Below are positions 1 through 9,198 of a stretch of 64,000 nt of DNA, piece after piece. Under the pieces are notes generated by a model. It had not been told where the DNA came from. It made no database searches and was given only the letters and a program-made list of their open reading frames with translations. The stretch comes from Corynebacterium jeikeium (GTDB taxonomy: Bacteria; Actinomycetota; Actinomycetes; Mycobacteriales; Mycobacteriaceae): the NCBI RefSeq assembly GCF_000738175.1, contig NZ_JFCH01000027.1:103767-167766 (forward strand), given 5' to 3'. The translations under genes were made by a program, and so were the position numbers. Each line of letters starts with the position of its first letter. Position 1 is the stretch's first letter.

Positions 1-620
1 CCCCAGCCCTGAACTGGGCGCAGCAGCTCCTGCGCGTTAAGCCCCCGCCATTTCAGCAGAATACTGGCGTCCCTATCCAGCTTCTCCGCCGCAGAATAGG
101 CCAGTGCCACCACGTGCTTACAGACCGCGGACTTATCCGGGCAGCTGCAGTACACCCGGTTGACGTGCCCGGGGTGCATCAGCACCGAGGCGACGTCCAT
201 GCCCGGCGCGCCGCCACTTAAGAGGGAGCGGATGTGCGAGCTGTCGGAGAGCATCTCGTGGTACACGAAATCCCGCTGGCGGTCCGTGAGCCTCCGCAGG
301 TGAATGGACGTTTCAAAAGGCTCCAGCTGCGAGCCGTGGATCAGCCCTGCAACCACATTCTCCGCGAACTCAACGCTCAGCACTTTGCCGCCGCGGAAGT
401 ATTCGCGGCCGCGCGCCAGCCTGCCGGAGTCTGTGGACCTGGAAATAGACTCCATCAGTTGCGAGCTGGCCCAGCTGTCCTCTCCACGGATGTGGGTGCC
501 GTGCTGATCCCGCAGGCGGTCCATTTCTTGGCGTCGCTTGGCTCCAAAGTCAGCGAGCACCACGTTGTCGCCCCAGGTCGCATCCGTGCGCGTGCGCTTC
601 TTCGGTTGCTTGCTAACCAT
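1..620 (-). CDS. SWIM zinc finger protein, C-terminus outside window
   Basis: The frame opens at the ATG whose complement is 618-620 and stays open to the window edge, so only the first 206 residues are seen. Residues 158-169 form a SWIM zinc-binding motif of type CxCx6CxH (CSCPDKSAVCKH). The N-terminus is basic. A GGAGG ribosome site lies just upstream, inside the end of the SNF2 helicase gene, and the ATG overlaps that gene's stop codon by 8 nt, so the two are translationally coupled. SWIM domains bind nucleic acid or protein; pairing with SNF2-type helicases is common in actinobacteria. The specific job is unknown. Confidence 0.85.
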   Translation of the reverse strand, partial: MVSKQPKKRTRTDATWGDNVVLADFGAKRRQEMDRLRDQHGTHIRGEDSWASSQLMESISRSTDSGRLARGREYFRGGKVLSVEFAENVVAGLIHGSQLEPFETSIHLRRLTDRQRDFVYHEMLSDSSHIRSLLSGGAPGMDVASVLMHPGHVNRVYCSCPDKSAVCKHVVALAYSAAEKLDRDASILLKWRGLNAQELLRPVQGW

Positions 621-3600
621 CGTTTTCCTCCAGCTGAGTGGACTCGCGCAGCTGCAGCAGCTCGCTCAGCTCCTCATCGTCGAGGTTGGCGATCCACCCC
701 TCGCCTGCGCCGACGATATCTCCTGCCAACTCCCGCTTGCTCATGATGATGTCGTGGATTCTCTCGTCGATGGTGCCCTGCACCACCAGCTTATAAACCT
801 CCACGGACTTGTTTTGGCCGATCCGATAGGCCCGGTCCGTGGCCTGGTCCTCCACTGCCGGATTCCACCAGCGGTCGATGTGGATCACCACCGAGGCTTC
901 CGTCAGGGTGATGCCGGTGCCGCCAGCCCGTACTGAGAGGATCATGATCGGCGGCCCATCGGCGCTCTGGAATTCGCGGACCATCTGCGTGCGCTTCGCA
1001 CGCGACAGCCCGCCGTGTAGCACGGGAACCTCCACACCGAAAGTGCTCTGCAACTCCGGCGCCAGCATCTTGCCGAACGTCGGGAACTGCGTGAACATCA
1101 GCACCTTCTTGCCCTGCTCCAGCGCCTGGCCGGTGATCTCGAAGATGCGCTCAACCTTTGCCGAACGATGCTTGCCATCGGCCAGGATGCCGGAGCCGTC
1201 GCCCGCGAAGTGCGCCGGGTGGTTACAGATCTGCTTGATCTTCACCAGCGCCCCCAGGATGTTGGCCCTCCGCTTGCCACCGGGGAGCTGCAGGCGCATC
1301 TCCATGTCCTTAATAAAGGACTCGTACAGCGCCGCCTGCTCCCGGGACAATGGCACGCGCTCCACGATGTCCTGCTTCTCCGGCAAGTCCAGCCCAATCG
1401 CAGCGTCGTCCTTCAAGCGGCGCAGGATAAAGGGCTGCACCAGCCCGCGCAGGCGCCGTTTCGCCTCCTCGTCCCCATAGCGCTCAATGGGAATGGCCAG
1501 GCGGTTTTGGAAGGCTGCGGCGGAGCCGAAGATTCCGGGGTTAGCAAAGTCCATAATCGCGTACAGATCACTCAGCCGGTTTTCCACCGGAGTGCCCGTC
1601 AGTGCAATGTGGGTCTCTGCATTCAGCGAGCGCACCGCCCGGGACTGCTTCGTCGCCGGGTTCTTGATGGCCTGCGCCTCGTCGGCCACCACTCGGCCCC
1701 ACTGAACCTGCTGGTAGCGCGCAGTATTCCTGGCCACGCGCCCGTAGGTTGTCACCACCAGATCCGGCTTCTTTTGCTTGCCCTCCAGCCCCTGGGACGT
1801 GGCGTCACCAAACTCCTTATCGGTGAGCAACCCCGAACCGTGATCAACCAAGACCTCCAGGCTCGGCACGTGCAGCGCGGCTTCGGCCCGCCAGGCTTCC
1901 ACGACGGTGGTGGGAGCAACCACCAGTGTGGGGCCGGCGCAATCGTCGACCTCACGCTCCCAGGCCAACAGAGCGAGCACCTGCAGGGTCTTGCCCAGCC
2001 CCATATCGTCGGCCAGGATCGCGCCAATACGGTGACGGTGCATCCAGGCCAGCCAGCTTAAACCGCGGCGTTGGTGATCGCGCAGGGCGGTCTGCACCGC
2101 GGCGGGAGGCTCTACCGGCTCCGGCGGATCCACCTGCGCCCCGCCATCGAGCAATCGTTCCACCCAGCCGTCGGCCACCACGCGGAATTCGTGGTCTGTA
2201 TCCACCGTTTCGCTGGCGCTCAACAGGTCGGCTTCCAGGATGTCGCGCACGCTCACGGTGGCTTCCCCCAGCGGCTTGTCCTGCTCCTTGGTCACTTCCG
2301 CGAACCACTTGCGGGCGGTCGAGAGGGCCTCCTGATCCAGGTAAACGTACTCGCCGTTGATGCGCACGATCGATTCGGCAGCGTTCAACAGCTCCTGGCG
2401 GGTGGCCTCGTCCAGTTCCTCACCGGTTCCGTCGGCACCATCGGCACCGTTAGCCCCTGCTGCGCCGCCGTCGCCCAGGCTGACTTCCCAGGAGAAGTTC
2501 ATCAGCTGATCCATGCCAAGCTTGCCCGACCCCGGCCCCTGCCCCACCGGGGTGGCCTTAGCCTTTACCCGCGGGCGCACCTTGCCCCACCCACGCGGAA
2601 TCATCACGCTAAATCCGGCTTCGCGCAGCGCCTCCGCCCCGTGGTCTAGGAAGCTCGCTAGTTCGGTGATGTCCAGGTTCGTTCCCAAGGTTGGCTGTGC
2701 GCTCGGCAGTTCTTCTGGACGCCACCATTCCCGCTCCAACCGATTCGAGCCGCTATTTACCCACGTCAGCAGGCTTCGTACGTGCGGATTGAACTCCTGC
2801 CACACGTCCTCCACCCTGTAGAGGCTGCGGATAACCTGCTCCCTCAGATCTTCGTTCATGGTGGCTGGGTTCAACGGCTCGAAGGGTCCACCGTTCTGGG
2901 AATAGGCAATCTGCAGCCACCAGGTTGGTTCGGAATCGACTTCTTCCACTTCGGAGGGCGTAGACAACAAGAACACCAGCTGCCCCGCCTGCGCTTCGGC
3001 CTCCCGCCGCCACTGGCCGAGGCTTACCACGGTGCTGGCTCCGCCCCGCCGGGTTGCCGTGCCCGTCGCCAGGGCCCGCACGAAGTCCGAGGTGAAGTCA
3101 CTCAGCTCGCGGCGCAGGTGGGTCACGGCGATCCAGTGCGCAAACTCGTCGGCCATGCGATCCACTACGTCTGCGCCACCGTTGCGTGTCAGCACTCCCG
3201 GCACGCGCTCACGGAACTGCTGCAGCACGCGCATGTGGTCGCCTGCGGGCGCAAGCGTCCAGCGCGGGAACCACTGATCATCCACTCGCTCCATCCGCAC
3301 CATCACGCGCCCGGCCCGCACAGCTTCCTCAACAAAAGCGCATAAATTCATAAGGAATTTAAGCTCCGGACCCAGCCCGTCAATCAGCCCACGCTTATCA
3401 GTAGCTCCAGTATCGATACTTTTATTCGCATACTCGCATAATTCCCTCATTAGCTCAACAGATTCTTCGGGTGTTAAAGCCACCGCCGGCACCGGTAATT
3501 CCTTAACCCTCCCCCGTGGAGTGGACAGCCAGATCCCACCCCTATTGCGCCATGGTCGCGACCCCAGCACATCCATACAAACCGCAGGTAGATCGTCAAT

Positions 3601-3711
3601 TTCCAGCTCGTCGATATCGAGTACCACCCCGTGCCCCTCGACACGCTCTACCCACAACCACAGCCCGCCCGACGTGGGTGCAACAACGTGCATCTGATGC
3701 GTGAATCCCAT
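613..3711 (-). CDS. SNF2-family DEAD/DEAH helicase (HepA-like)
   Basis: This is a large Swi2/Snf2 ATPase of about 1032 residues with an N-terminal SNF2-associated region and two RecA-like lobes. Visible motifs are Walker A DDMGLGKT (about 568-575), Walker B-type DEAQ (677-680), LTGTP (704-708) and, near the C-terminus, QATDRAYRIGQ. A Gly/Ala/Asp-rich linker (about 415-431) precedes the motor. Such proteins use ATP to move along double-stranded DNA and remodel protein-DNA complexes. The frame extends 50 codons further upstream to 3861, but that would cover the whole gap to putP and reads unlike a protein, so I prefer the ATG at 3711, though its ribosome site is weak. It overlaps the SWIM gene downstream. 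Confidence 0.9.
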   Translation of the reverse strand: MGFTHQMHVVAPTSGGLWLWVERVEGHGVVLDIDELEIDDLPAVCMDVLGSRPWRNRGGIWLSTPRGRVKELPVPAVALTPEESVELMRELCEYANKSIDTGATDKRGLIDGLGPELKFLMNLCAFVEEAVRAGRVMVRMERVDDQWFPRWTLAPAGDHMRVLQQFRERVPGVLTRNGGADVVDRMADEFAHWIAVTHLRRELSDFTSDFVRALATGTATRRGGASTVVSLGQWRREAEAQAGQLVFLLSTPSEVEEVDSEPTWWLQIAYSQNGGPFEPLNPATMNEDLREQVIRSLYRVEDVWQEFNPHVRSLLTWVNSGSNRLEREWWRPEELPSAQPTLGTNLDITELASFLDHGAEALREAGFSVMIPRGWGKVRPRVKAKATPVGQGPGSGKLGMDQLMNFSWEVSLGDGGAAGANGADGADGTGEELDEATRQELLNAAESIVRINGEYVYLDQEALSTARKWFAEVTKEQDKPLGEATVSVRDILEADLLSASETVDTDHEFRVVADGWVERLLDGGAQVDPPEPVEPPAAVQTALRDHQRRGLSWLAWMHRHRIGAILADDMGLGKTLQVLALLAWEREVDDCAGPTLVVAPTTVVEAWRAEAALHVPSLEVLVDHGSGLLTDKEFGDATSQGLEGKQKKPDLVVTTYGRVARNTARYQQVQWGRVVADEAQAIKNPATKQSRAVRSLNAETHIALTGTPVENRLSDLYAIMDFANPGIFGSAAAFQNRLAIPIERYGDEEAKRRLRGLVQPFILRRLKDDAAIGLDLPEKQDIVERVPLSREQAALYESFIKDMEMRLQLPGGKRRANILGALVKIKQICNHPAHFAGDGSGILADGKHRSAKVERIFEITGQALEQGKKVLMFTQFPTFGKMLAPELQSTFGVEVPVLHGGLSRAKRTQMVREFQSADGPPIMILSVRAGGTGITLTEASVVIHIDRWWNPAVEDQATDRAYRIGQNKSVEVYKLVVQGTIDERIHDIIMSKRELAGDIVGAGEGWIANLDDEELSELLQLRESTQLEENDG

Positions 3712-3874
3712 GCTGGAAGTTCTACCACGTACCCCGGACACCCTTCGCAACGTAAACGTCTTCGCTAACGTGGATACCGAGTTGTGCGCGTCACACATAC
3801 GCGCGCCTTCTGTACTTCGGAGCACAGAGAGCCCGAAAGCTGACGTATAGAACTTATACATTCAACTTGAGGAG

Positions 3875-5464
3875 ATGATGTTTGTGACTGACCAAACATG
3901 GTTTGTCATAGCCATGGTGATCTATCTGATCATCATGCTGCTGATTGGACTTTATAGTTTCAACCAGACCGACGAGTATGAGGATTACATGCTCGGCGGA
4001 CGTAACCTGCACCCCTTTGTCGCCGCATTGTCCGCCGGCGCATCAGACATGTCCGGCTGGCTCCTCATGGGTCTGCCTGGCACGCTCTACTTGCTCGGCT
4101 TCTCCGAGATGTGGATGGCCATCGGCCTGCTGATCGGCGCCGCAGTGAACTGGTACATCACTGCCCCGCGCCTGCGCGCCTACACCGAGGTGGCGAATAA
4201 CTCCATCACGATCCCCTCCTTCCTGGAGAATCGCTTCAACGATCACACGCACTTCCTGCGCATCGCCGCCGGCATCATCATTCTGGTGTTCTTCACCTTC
4301 TACGTATCCTCCGGCATGGTTGCAGGTGGCGTTTACTTCGAGTCCACCTTCCAGGGCGACTACCTGACCGGCATGATCATCATCGCCGCCGTTACCGTGG
4401 GCTACACCTTCATCGGCGGCTTCCTGGCCGTCTCCTTCACCGACACCGTCCAGGGCTGCATCATGTTCGTCTCCCTGCTGCTGGTGCCGGTCATGGCGCT
4501 GCTGCACATGGATGATCCAGGCGCTATCTGGACCTACCAGCTAGAAAACGCATACGGTCTGGGCTCCATCGAGCCGAACCCGAACTGGTTCTCCCTGTTC
4601 ACCGGCGTTTCCTTCATCACCATCATCTCCAACGCCGCGTGGGGTCTGGGCTACTTTGGTCAGCCGCACATCATCGTGCGCTTCATGGCACTGCGCAGCC
4701 CGTCCGATGCCCGCGCAGGTATGCGCTACGGCGTCGGCTGGATGTTCCTGTGCCTGGTCGGCTCTGTCATGGTCGCAGTCATCGGCCCGGCATTCTTCGG
4801 CATGGATCCGTCCATCGCCGTCGTTGACCAGGAGAACTTCGAGTCGATCTTCCTGGACATGGGCCGCATCCTGTTCCACCCCCTGATCGCTGGCCTGATC
4901 CTGACCGCTGTTCTGGCCGCGATCATGTCCACCATTTCCTCCCAGTTGCTGGTTGTTTCCTCCGCGCTGATTGAGGACATCTACAACGGCCTGATCAACA
5001 AGAACGCATCCGATCAGTCCCTCAAGAACCTCTCCCGCATCTCCGTGCTGATTGTCGCTATTTTCGCCGGCGTGATTGCTCTTAACCCGGAGTCCGGCAT
5101 CCTTGGCCTGGTCGAGTTTGCCTGGGCGGGCTTCGGCGCCTCCTTCGGCCCGGTCATTCTGGCTTCGCTGTACTGGCGCCGCCTCAACGCTCCGGGTGCC
5201 GCCGCTGGTCTGGTCACCGGTGCTATCGTCGCCTTCATCTGGGGCGGCCTGCCGCAGTTCGGTGTTATGGACAAGCCGTTCGGCCTGTACGAGATGATCC
5301 CGGGCGTGGCTCTGAACGTCATCGTCATGGTCGCCGTTACCCTGATGACCAAGGCTCCGTCCAAGGAGATCACCGATACCTTCGACAAGGCAACCGAGCT
5401 TTCCAAGATCGCCATCAAGAAGGACATCGACTTCGAGGAAGCCGCAGAGGTAACCGCCAAGTAG
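3875..5464 (+). CDS. putP: Sodium/proline symporter PutP
   Basis: This 529-residue protein has many membrane segments and belongs to the sodium:solute symporter family. The stretch around residues 50-70 (SAGASDMSGWLLMGLPG) is the characteristic PutP segment involved in sodium and proline binding. The length is slightly above the roughly 500 residues usual for PutP because of a charged C-terminal tail (KEITDTFDKATELSK region). It imports proline with sodium for nutrition or osmoprotection. The start is ambiguous: ATG at 3875 or 3878 sits almost on top of the AGGAG at 3870-3874, while GTG at 3884 has ideal spacing. A strong terminator follows the stop. Confidence 0.92.
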   Translation: MMFVTDQTWFVIAMVIYLIIMLLIGLYSFNQTDEYEDYMLGGRNLHPFVAALSAGASDMSGWLLMGLPGTLYLLGFSEMWMAIGLLIGAAVNWYITAPRLRAYTEVANNSITIPSFLENRFNDHTHFLRIAAGIIILVFFTFYVSSGMVAGGVYFESTFQGDYLTGMIIIAAVTVGYTFIGGFLAVSFTDTVQGCIMFVSLLLVPVMALLHMDDPGAIWTYQLENAYGLGSIEPNPNWFSLFTGVSFITIISNAAWGLGYFGQPHIIVRFMALRSPSDARAGMRYGVGWMFLCLVGSVMVAVIGPAFFGMDPSIAVVDQENFESIFLDMGRILFHPLIAGLILTAVLAAIMSTISSQLLVVSSALIEDIYNGLINKNASDQSLKNLSRISVLIVAIFAGVIALNPESGILGLVEFAWAGFGASFGPVILASLYWRRLNAPGAAAGLVTGAIVAFIWGGLPQFGVMDKPFGLYEMIPGVALNVIVMVAVTLMTKAPSKEITDTFDKATELSKIAIKKDIDFEEAAEVTAK

Positions 5465-5494
5465 CTCACCCGCTTTTCTTGAGCGAACCTTTCT

Positions 5495-5531
5495 AGCGCC
5501 GCTGCAGTCTAAGACTGCATGCGGCGCTTTT
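5495..5531 (+). terminator. Rho-independent terminator after putP
   Basis: AGCGCCGC TGCAGTC (5495-5509) pairs with GACTGCA and GCGGCGCT (5513-5519, 5521-5528), giving a 15-bp stem with one bulged T and a 3-nt loop, followed by TTTT. The 3' arm contains the proposed start codon of the next gene. Confidence 0.88.
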
Positions 5532-6172
5532 CCCTGTCTCACCCCTTCCGCCTCTATTGCCTGTTCCTGGTTGTTGTGGTCTGTGTCGTTTTTTGGGTGA
5601 CGACGCCACATCGTCACCACCCGCAGGATCAAGCAACGGTTAGGGAGTACCTGCAACGCATTCACCAGATCCCCGCCCGTCCACGGGTACTGGGATACTC
5701 CCGCGCCCGATTCGGCGACGGGTGGGGAATGCAGGTTACAGAGTTCGGCGTCTGCGATACCCGGCACTTGCTGCTGGTGCAGACCTTCGGGGGTTCTGCC
5801 GGTGGATGTGCCAGCAACGACGGAGGCGGAACCCTGGGGAAACAAGGGGGCGTCGATCCCTATACGCATCACCCCATGGACCGCCACGGGGTGGACATAG
5901 ACCACATCGTCCCGCTGGCGGCCGCGTGGGACTTAGGGGCTTATGCGTGGCCGGAAGAGCAGCGGCGGGCATTTGCAAACGACGTACAGCGAAATCTGCT
6001 GGTGACGGCATCCGAGGTGAACCGTGAGAAATCCGATTCCACCTTGAGCGAATGGCTGCCCCCGGTGGAACGCTGTGGCTACTGCGCGCGCTTCTTGCGG
6101 GTAGTCGGCGACTATGAATTGGCGCTTTCGGCAGCGGATGTGCAGGCGGCTCGGGAAGCCTGCGATCTATAG
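5519..6172 (+). CDS. Secreted or membrane-anchored HNH nuclease (DUF1524-like)
   Basis: A 217-residue protein with one N-terminal hydrophobic segment (about residues 12-28) preceded by basic residues, indicating export or membrane anchoring. The C-terminal half carries an HNH-type nuclease core: DIDHIVPLAAAW, then ANDVQRNLLVT, NREKSD and SEWLPP, the pattern of DUF1524/GmrSD-type HNH families. Four cysteines after the core (CGYC and later) could form disulphides. It probably degrades DNA outside the cytoplasm, for nutrient use or competition. The only start that keeps the signal segment is the ATG at 5519, which lies inside the 3' arm of the putP terminator and lacks a Shine-Dalgarno. Confidence 0.82.
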   Translation: MRRFSLSHPFRLYCLFLVVVVCVVFWVTTPHRHHPQDQATVREYLQRIHQIPARPRVLGYSRARFGDGWGMQVTEFGVCDTRHLLLVQTFGGSAGGCASNDGGGTLGKQGGVDPYTHHPMDRHGVDIDHIVPLAAAWDLGAYAWPEEQRRAFANDVQRNLLVTASEVNREKSDSTLSEWLPPVERCGYCARFLRVVGDYELALSAADVQAAREACDL

Positions 6173-6227
6173 GGCGCGCGGCTTTTAAAGGTGACAAAGC
6201 CCCTGTTCATCTGTGAGGATAGAGGAC

Positions 6228-6713
6228 ATGTCTACTTTTATTGTTGCGCTTCACGTCCTGGCGGCGATCCTGCTGATCGGCCCCGTTGCTATCGCTTCTT
6301 CCATGTACGCTCCCCAGTTCCGCAAGGCACAGTCCGGTGACCCATCTGCTGTCGGTGCCCTGCGACTGGTGCACCGCATTACCCGCTCTTATGGCTTCAT
6401 CTCCCTGCTGGTGCCGGTGCTGGGCCTCATCGCATTCTTCGTCGTAGACGGCGCAATGAAGAACACCGCGCTGCACTTCGCCCTGCTGCTGGCCATCGCT
6501 GCTTGGGGAGTGCTGATTGCCCTGGTTATCCCCCGTCAGCGCCAGGGTCTGGTTGCACTGAACGCTGTCGAGGCCGGTGACGCTCCGGCTTCCGAGGCAG
6601 AGGCTGCCAAGGCCGCAGACGCCGACGTTTCCAAGATTCCGGGCCAGGCGGCGATGTTCGCGGGCATCTTCAACCTGCTGTGGCTGGTCACGGCGATCCT
6701 GATGTTCGTCTAA
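6228..6713 (+). CDS. DUF2269-type small membrane protein
   Basis: A 161-residue protein with four predicted membrane segments, beginning STFIVALHVLAAILLIGPVA, which is the usual start of the DUF2269 family of predicted integral membrane proteins. An Ala/Glu-rich hydrophilic stretch (about residues 120-140) separates the third and fourth segments. The function is unknown. I chose ATG 6228, with GAGG at 6215-6218, over an ATG 15 nt earlier because the conserved family start follows it. The gene faces deaD and ends before a bidirectional terminator. Confidence 0.78.
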   Translation: MSTFIVALHVLAAILLIGPVAIASSMYAPQFRKAQSGDPSAVGALRLVHRITRSYGFISLLVPVLGLIAFFVVDGAMKNTALHFALLLAIAAWGVLIALVIPRQRQGLVALNAVEAGDAPASEAEAAKAADADVSKIPGQAAMFAGIFNLLWLVTAILMFV

Positions 6714-6770
6714 GCCCCTTCAGCTTTTAAAGCTTTAATTAGAACCCGCGGATAAGATCGCGGGTACACG

Positions 6771-6800
6771 AAAAACGCACCCCACCCGGGGTGCGTTTTT
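6771..6800. terminator. Bidirectional terminator between DUF2269 gene and deaD
   Basis: Perfect 13-bp stem: AAAAACGCACCCC (6771-6783) and GGGGTGCGTTTTT (6788-6800) around an ACCC loop. The A and T tracts allow it to work for both converging transcripts. Confidence 0.93.
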
Positions 6801-6830
6801 ATTTGATAGCCGCTGATATGGGTGCTTCAG

Positions 6831-6985
6831 CCTCAGCGGGCAAAGAGCCGATGTCGTTAGATCGAGAATACGTAAATGAACGACAGTCCCATTAACAAGA
6901 ACGCGCAGTTCAGAGCGCTACAGAATTATTCTGTTCCTCGACCGAGCGTCCGTATTCTCGTTCTAACGACATTTGACCGCTTAGG
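6831..6985. repeat. Long imperfect inverted repeat, MITE-like or structured 3' UTR
   Basis: ATGTCGTTAGATCGAGAATA (plus CG; 6851-6872) is matched at 21 of 22 positions by the reverse complement of 6951-6972. The symmetry continues outward: CCTCAGCGGGCAAA (6831-6844) matches the complement of 6971-6985 (CCTAAGCGGTCAAA) apart from two changes, with six extra bases in the left arm. The loop holds a small palindrome CAGAATTATTCTG (6921-6933). It lies between the bidirectional terminator and the deaD stop, so it should be transcribed as the deaD 3' UTR. No open frame or clear target duplication is visible. Confidence 0.8.
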
Positions 6986-6987
6986 GT

Positions 6988-9108
6988 CTAGCGGCGACCT
7001 CCACGGTGCCCGCGGTCAGACTTGAAACCGCGTCCGCCACGATCATCTCGGCGGTTGCGACCGCCACGGCCACCGTGACCGCCGCGTCCGCCACGATCAT
7101 CGCGCTCGTCGAAACGGTTGCGTCCGCCGCGTCCGCCACGTCCACCACGATCCCCGCGCTCATTGCGGTGCTGGCGCTTGTGGCTGCCCGGACGACCAGC
7201 CGGAGCACCCGGATCCGGCTCAATGTTGATCAGCTGACCAGAAACGCGGGTCTGATCCAGCGCGTGGAAGACTTCCATCGGCAAATCCGCCGGCAGCTCC
7301 ACCAGGGAATGCTCCGCGAAGATGCTGATGCGACCGAAGTCTCGGGAGTTCATACCACCCTCGTTGGCCAGGGCACCGACGATGGCACCCGGGCGCACGC
7401 GCTGGCGGTGGCCCACCGACAGGCGGTACACGGCCAGCTCCTTGCCGTTGCGATCCGTGATGCGCGGAGCTTCCTTATTGAAACGCTCGTCGAAGGGCTT
7501 GTACGCTCCGCCGCCGCTGCGGTTGTCGTCGCCATAGCGATCCCGGCGGCGCGGACGCTCCTCCTTCGGCTTCTCCTTCATCAGGAAGTCTTCGCCAGCT
7601 TGCAGCTGGGTAGCCAGGGCTGCCGCAATGTCCGACAGCTCGACCTCGTTGGACTCCGCGTACTCCTTCACCAGGTCGCGGAAGATACCGATCTGCGGGT
7701 CCGCCAGGGACTCCGTCAGGCTGTCGCGGAACTTCTCCTTGCGAGCCTCGTTCACTGCGTCCACCGTCGGCAGCTCAATCTCATTCAACCGAGACTTGGT
7801 TGCCCTTTCGATAGCCTTCAGCAGGCGGCGTTCACGGGGCGTCACAAACAAAATGGCGCGCCCCTTACGACCTGCACGGCCCGTGCGGCCAATGCGGTGC
7901 ACATAGGACTCGGTATCGTGCGGAATGTCGTAGTTGAACACGTGGGTGATGCGGTCGACATCCAGGCCACGGGCAGCCACGTCGGTGGCCACAAGGATGT
8001 CCAGGCGGCCATCCTTCAGCTGATCCACGGTGCGCTCACGCAAGTTTTGCGGAATATCGCCGTTAATGGCGGCCGCATTGAAGCCGCGGGCGCGCAGTCG
8101 CTCCGCCAGCTCCTCGGTCTCGTTCTTCGTGCGCACGAACATGATCATGGCCTCGAACTCAGTGACCTCGAGGATGCGAGTCAGCGCGTCCAGCTTGTCG
8201 CGGTGGCTGACCAGCAGGTAATCCTGTTCGATGTTTTCACTGGTCCGCTGGGTGGCCTTAACCGTAATTTCCTGCGGATCGTTCAGGTACTGCTTCGACA
8301 GGCGACGAATACCGGAAGGCATCGTCGCAGAGAACAGGGCAACCTGCTTCTCGCTGGGGGTGTCTTCCAGGATGCGCTCGACATCCTCCTGGAAGCCCAT
8401 GTTCAGCATCTCGTCGGCCTCGTCGAGCACCATGAAGCGCAGCTCGGAAATATCCAGGCTGCCCTTCTCTAGGTGATCGATCACACGGCCGGGCGTACCA
8501 ACCACAATGTGGGCACCTCGGCGCAGGCCGGACAGCTGCACGCCGTAGGCCTGGCCGCCGTAGATCGGCAGCACGTGGATGCCGCCCAGGTGCTCGGAGA
8601 AAGATTGGAAGCTCTCGGCAACCTGCAGCGCAAGCTCGCGCGTCGGTGCCAATACGAGGGCTTGGGGGTGACGCTTCGACACGTCAATACGCGACAGAAT
8701 CGGCAACGCAAATGCGGCCGTCTTACCGGTACCGGTCTGTGCGAGGCCGACCACGTCGTGGCCTTCCATGAGCACCGGAATGGTTTCTGCCTGGATCGGA
8801 GAAGGTACTTCGAAGCCGACCTTCTTGACTGCAGCTAGTACGTTTTCGGGCAATCCCAGCCCGTCGAAAGAGGGCTGCTGCTCTTCTTTACCCTGCTCTT
8901 CGCTTTGCTTATTGTCGTTTTCTGGAACTTTCGCTTCGGCGTTCTCAGACTCCACTGCCTCATTAGTCACATCTTGTGGCTCGTGCTTTTCCACGGCAGA
9001 ATCCTGGGAAGAATTCTCCGTGAGGCCACCCTGCAGTTCATTCTGAGATACCGACTCGTCATTAACCGGCTGGTTCACGTCGCCGGTGACGTTTTCAGTA
9101 TCACTCAT
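6988..9108 (-). CDS. deaD: DEAD-box ATP-dependent RNA helicase
   Basis: A 706-residue DeaD/CsdA-type helicase that unwinds RNA in ribosome assembly, mRNA decay or cold growth. An acidic, Gln/Glu-rich tail (1-78) precedes the Q motif (about 81-106), Walker A AQTGTGKT (123-130), DEAD (229-232), SAT, and the motif VI region HRIGRTGRAGR. A DbpA-type RNA-binding domain follows (YRLSVGHRQRVRPGAIVGAL). The last about 65 residues are Arg/Gly-rich with repeated RGGRGG and DDRGGRGG units, a flexible RNA-binding tail. The N-terminal extension is longer than in E. coli DeaD. A TAGGCT hexamer 9 nt upstream of the ATG suggests a very short or absent leader. Confidence 0.95.
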   Translation of the reverse strand: MSDTENVTGDVNQPVNDESVSQNELQGGLTENSSQDSAVEKHEPQDVTNEAVESENAEAKVPENDNKQSEEQGKEEQQPSFDGLGLPENVLAAVKKVGFEVPSPIQAETIPVLMEGHDVVGLAQTGTGKTAAFALPILSRIDVSKRHPQALVLAPTRELALQVAESFQSFSEHLGGIHVLPIYGGQAYGVQLSGLRRGAHIVVGTPGRVIDHLEKGSLDISELRFMVLDEADEMLNMGFQEDVERILEDTPSEKQVALFSATMPSGIRRLSKQYLNDPQEITVKATQRTSENIEQDYLLVSHRDKLDALTRILEVTEFEAMIMFVRTKNETEELAERLRARGFNAAAINGDIPQNLRERTVDQLKDGRLDILVATDVAARGLDVDRITHVFNYDIPHDTESYVHRIGRTGRAGRKGRAILFVTPRERRLLKAIERATKSRLNEIELPTVDAVNEARKEKFRDSLTESLADPQIGIFRDLVKEYAESNEVELSDIAAALATQLQAGEDFLMKEKPKEERPRRRDRYGDDNRSGGGAYKPFDERFNKEAPRITDRNGKELAVYRLSVGHRQRVRPGAIVGALANEGGMNSRDFGRISIFAEHSLVELPADLPMEVFHALDQTRVSGQLINIEPDPGAPAGRPGSHKRQHRNERGDRGGRGGRGGRNRFDERDDRGGRGGHGGRGGRNRRDDRGGRGFKSDRGHRGGRR

Positions 9109-9198
9109 CGTTGTCCAAGCCTACGCTGCCTTGACCGATAAAGCGATTCACGAAAATACCCCGGAAAATACCCCAGGGTTCAGCTGCCCGTAACGCAA

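Noticed and set aside
4541-5905. Reverse-strand open frame opposite putP
   Set aside because: Asp/Gly/His-rich mirror of a membrane protein gene; crosses the putP terminator.
1-6172. SWIM-SNF2 pair plus HNH nuclease as a defence island
   Set aside because: The nuclease has an export signal and is separated by putP and a terminator, and lies on the other strand; no other defence genes are near.
7000-7200. Short repeated CGTCCGCCACGATC-type units resembling a CRISPR or satellite
   Set aside because: They encode the RGG-rich tail of DeaD in frame; spacing is irregular and there are no spacers.
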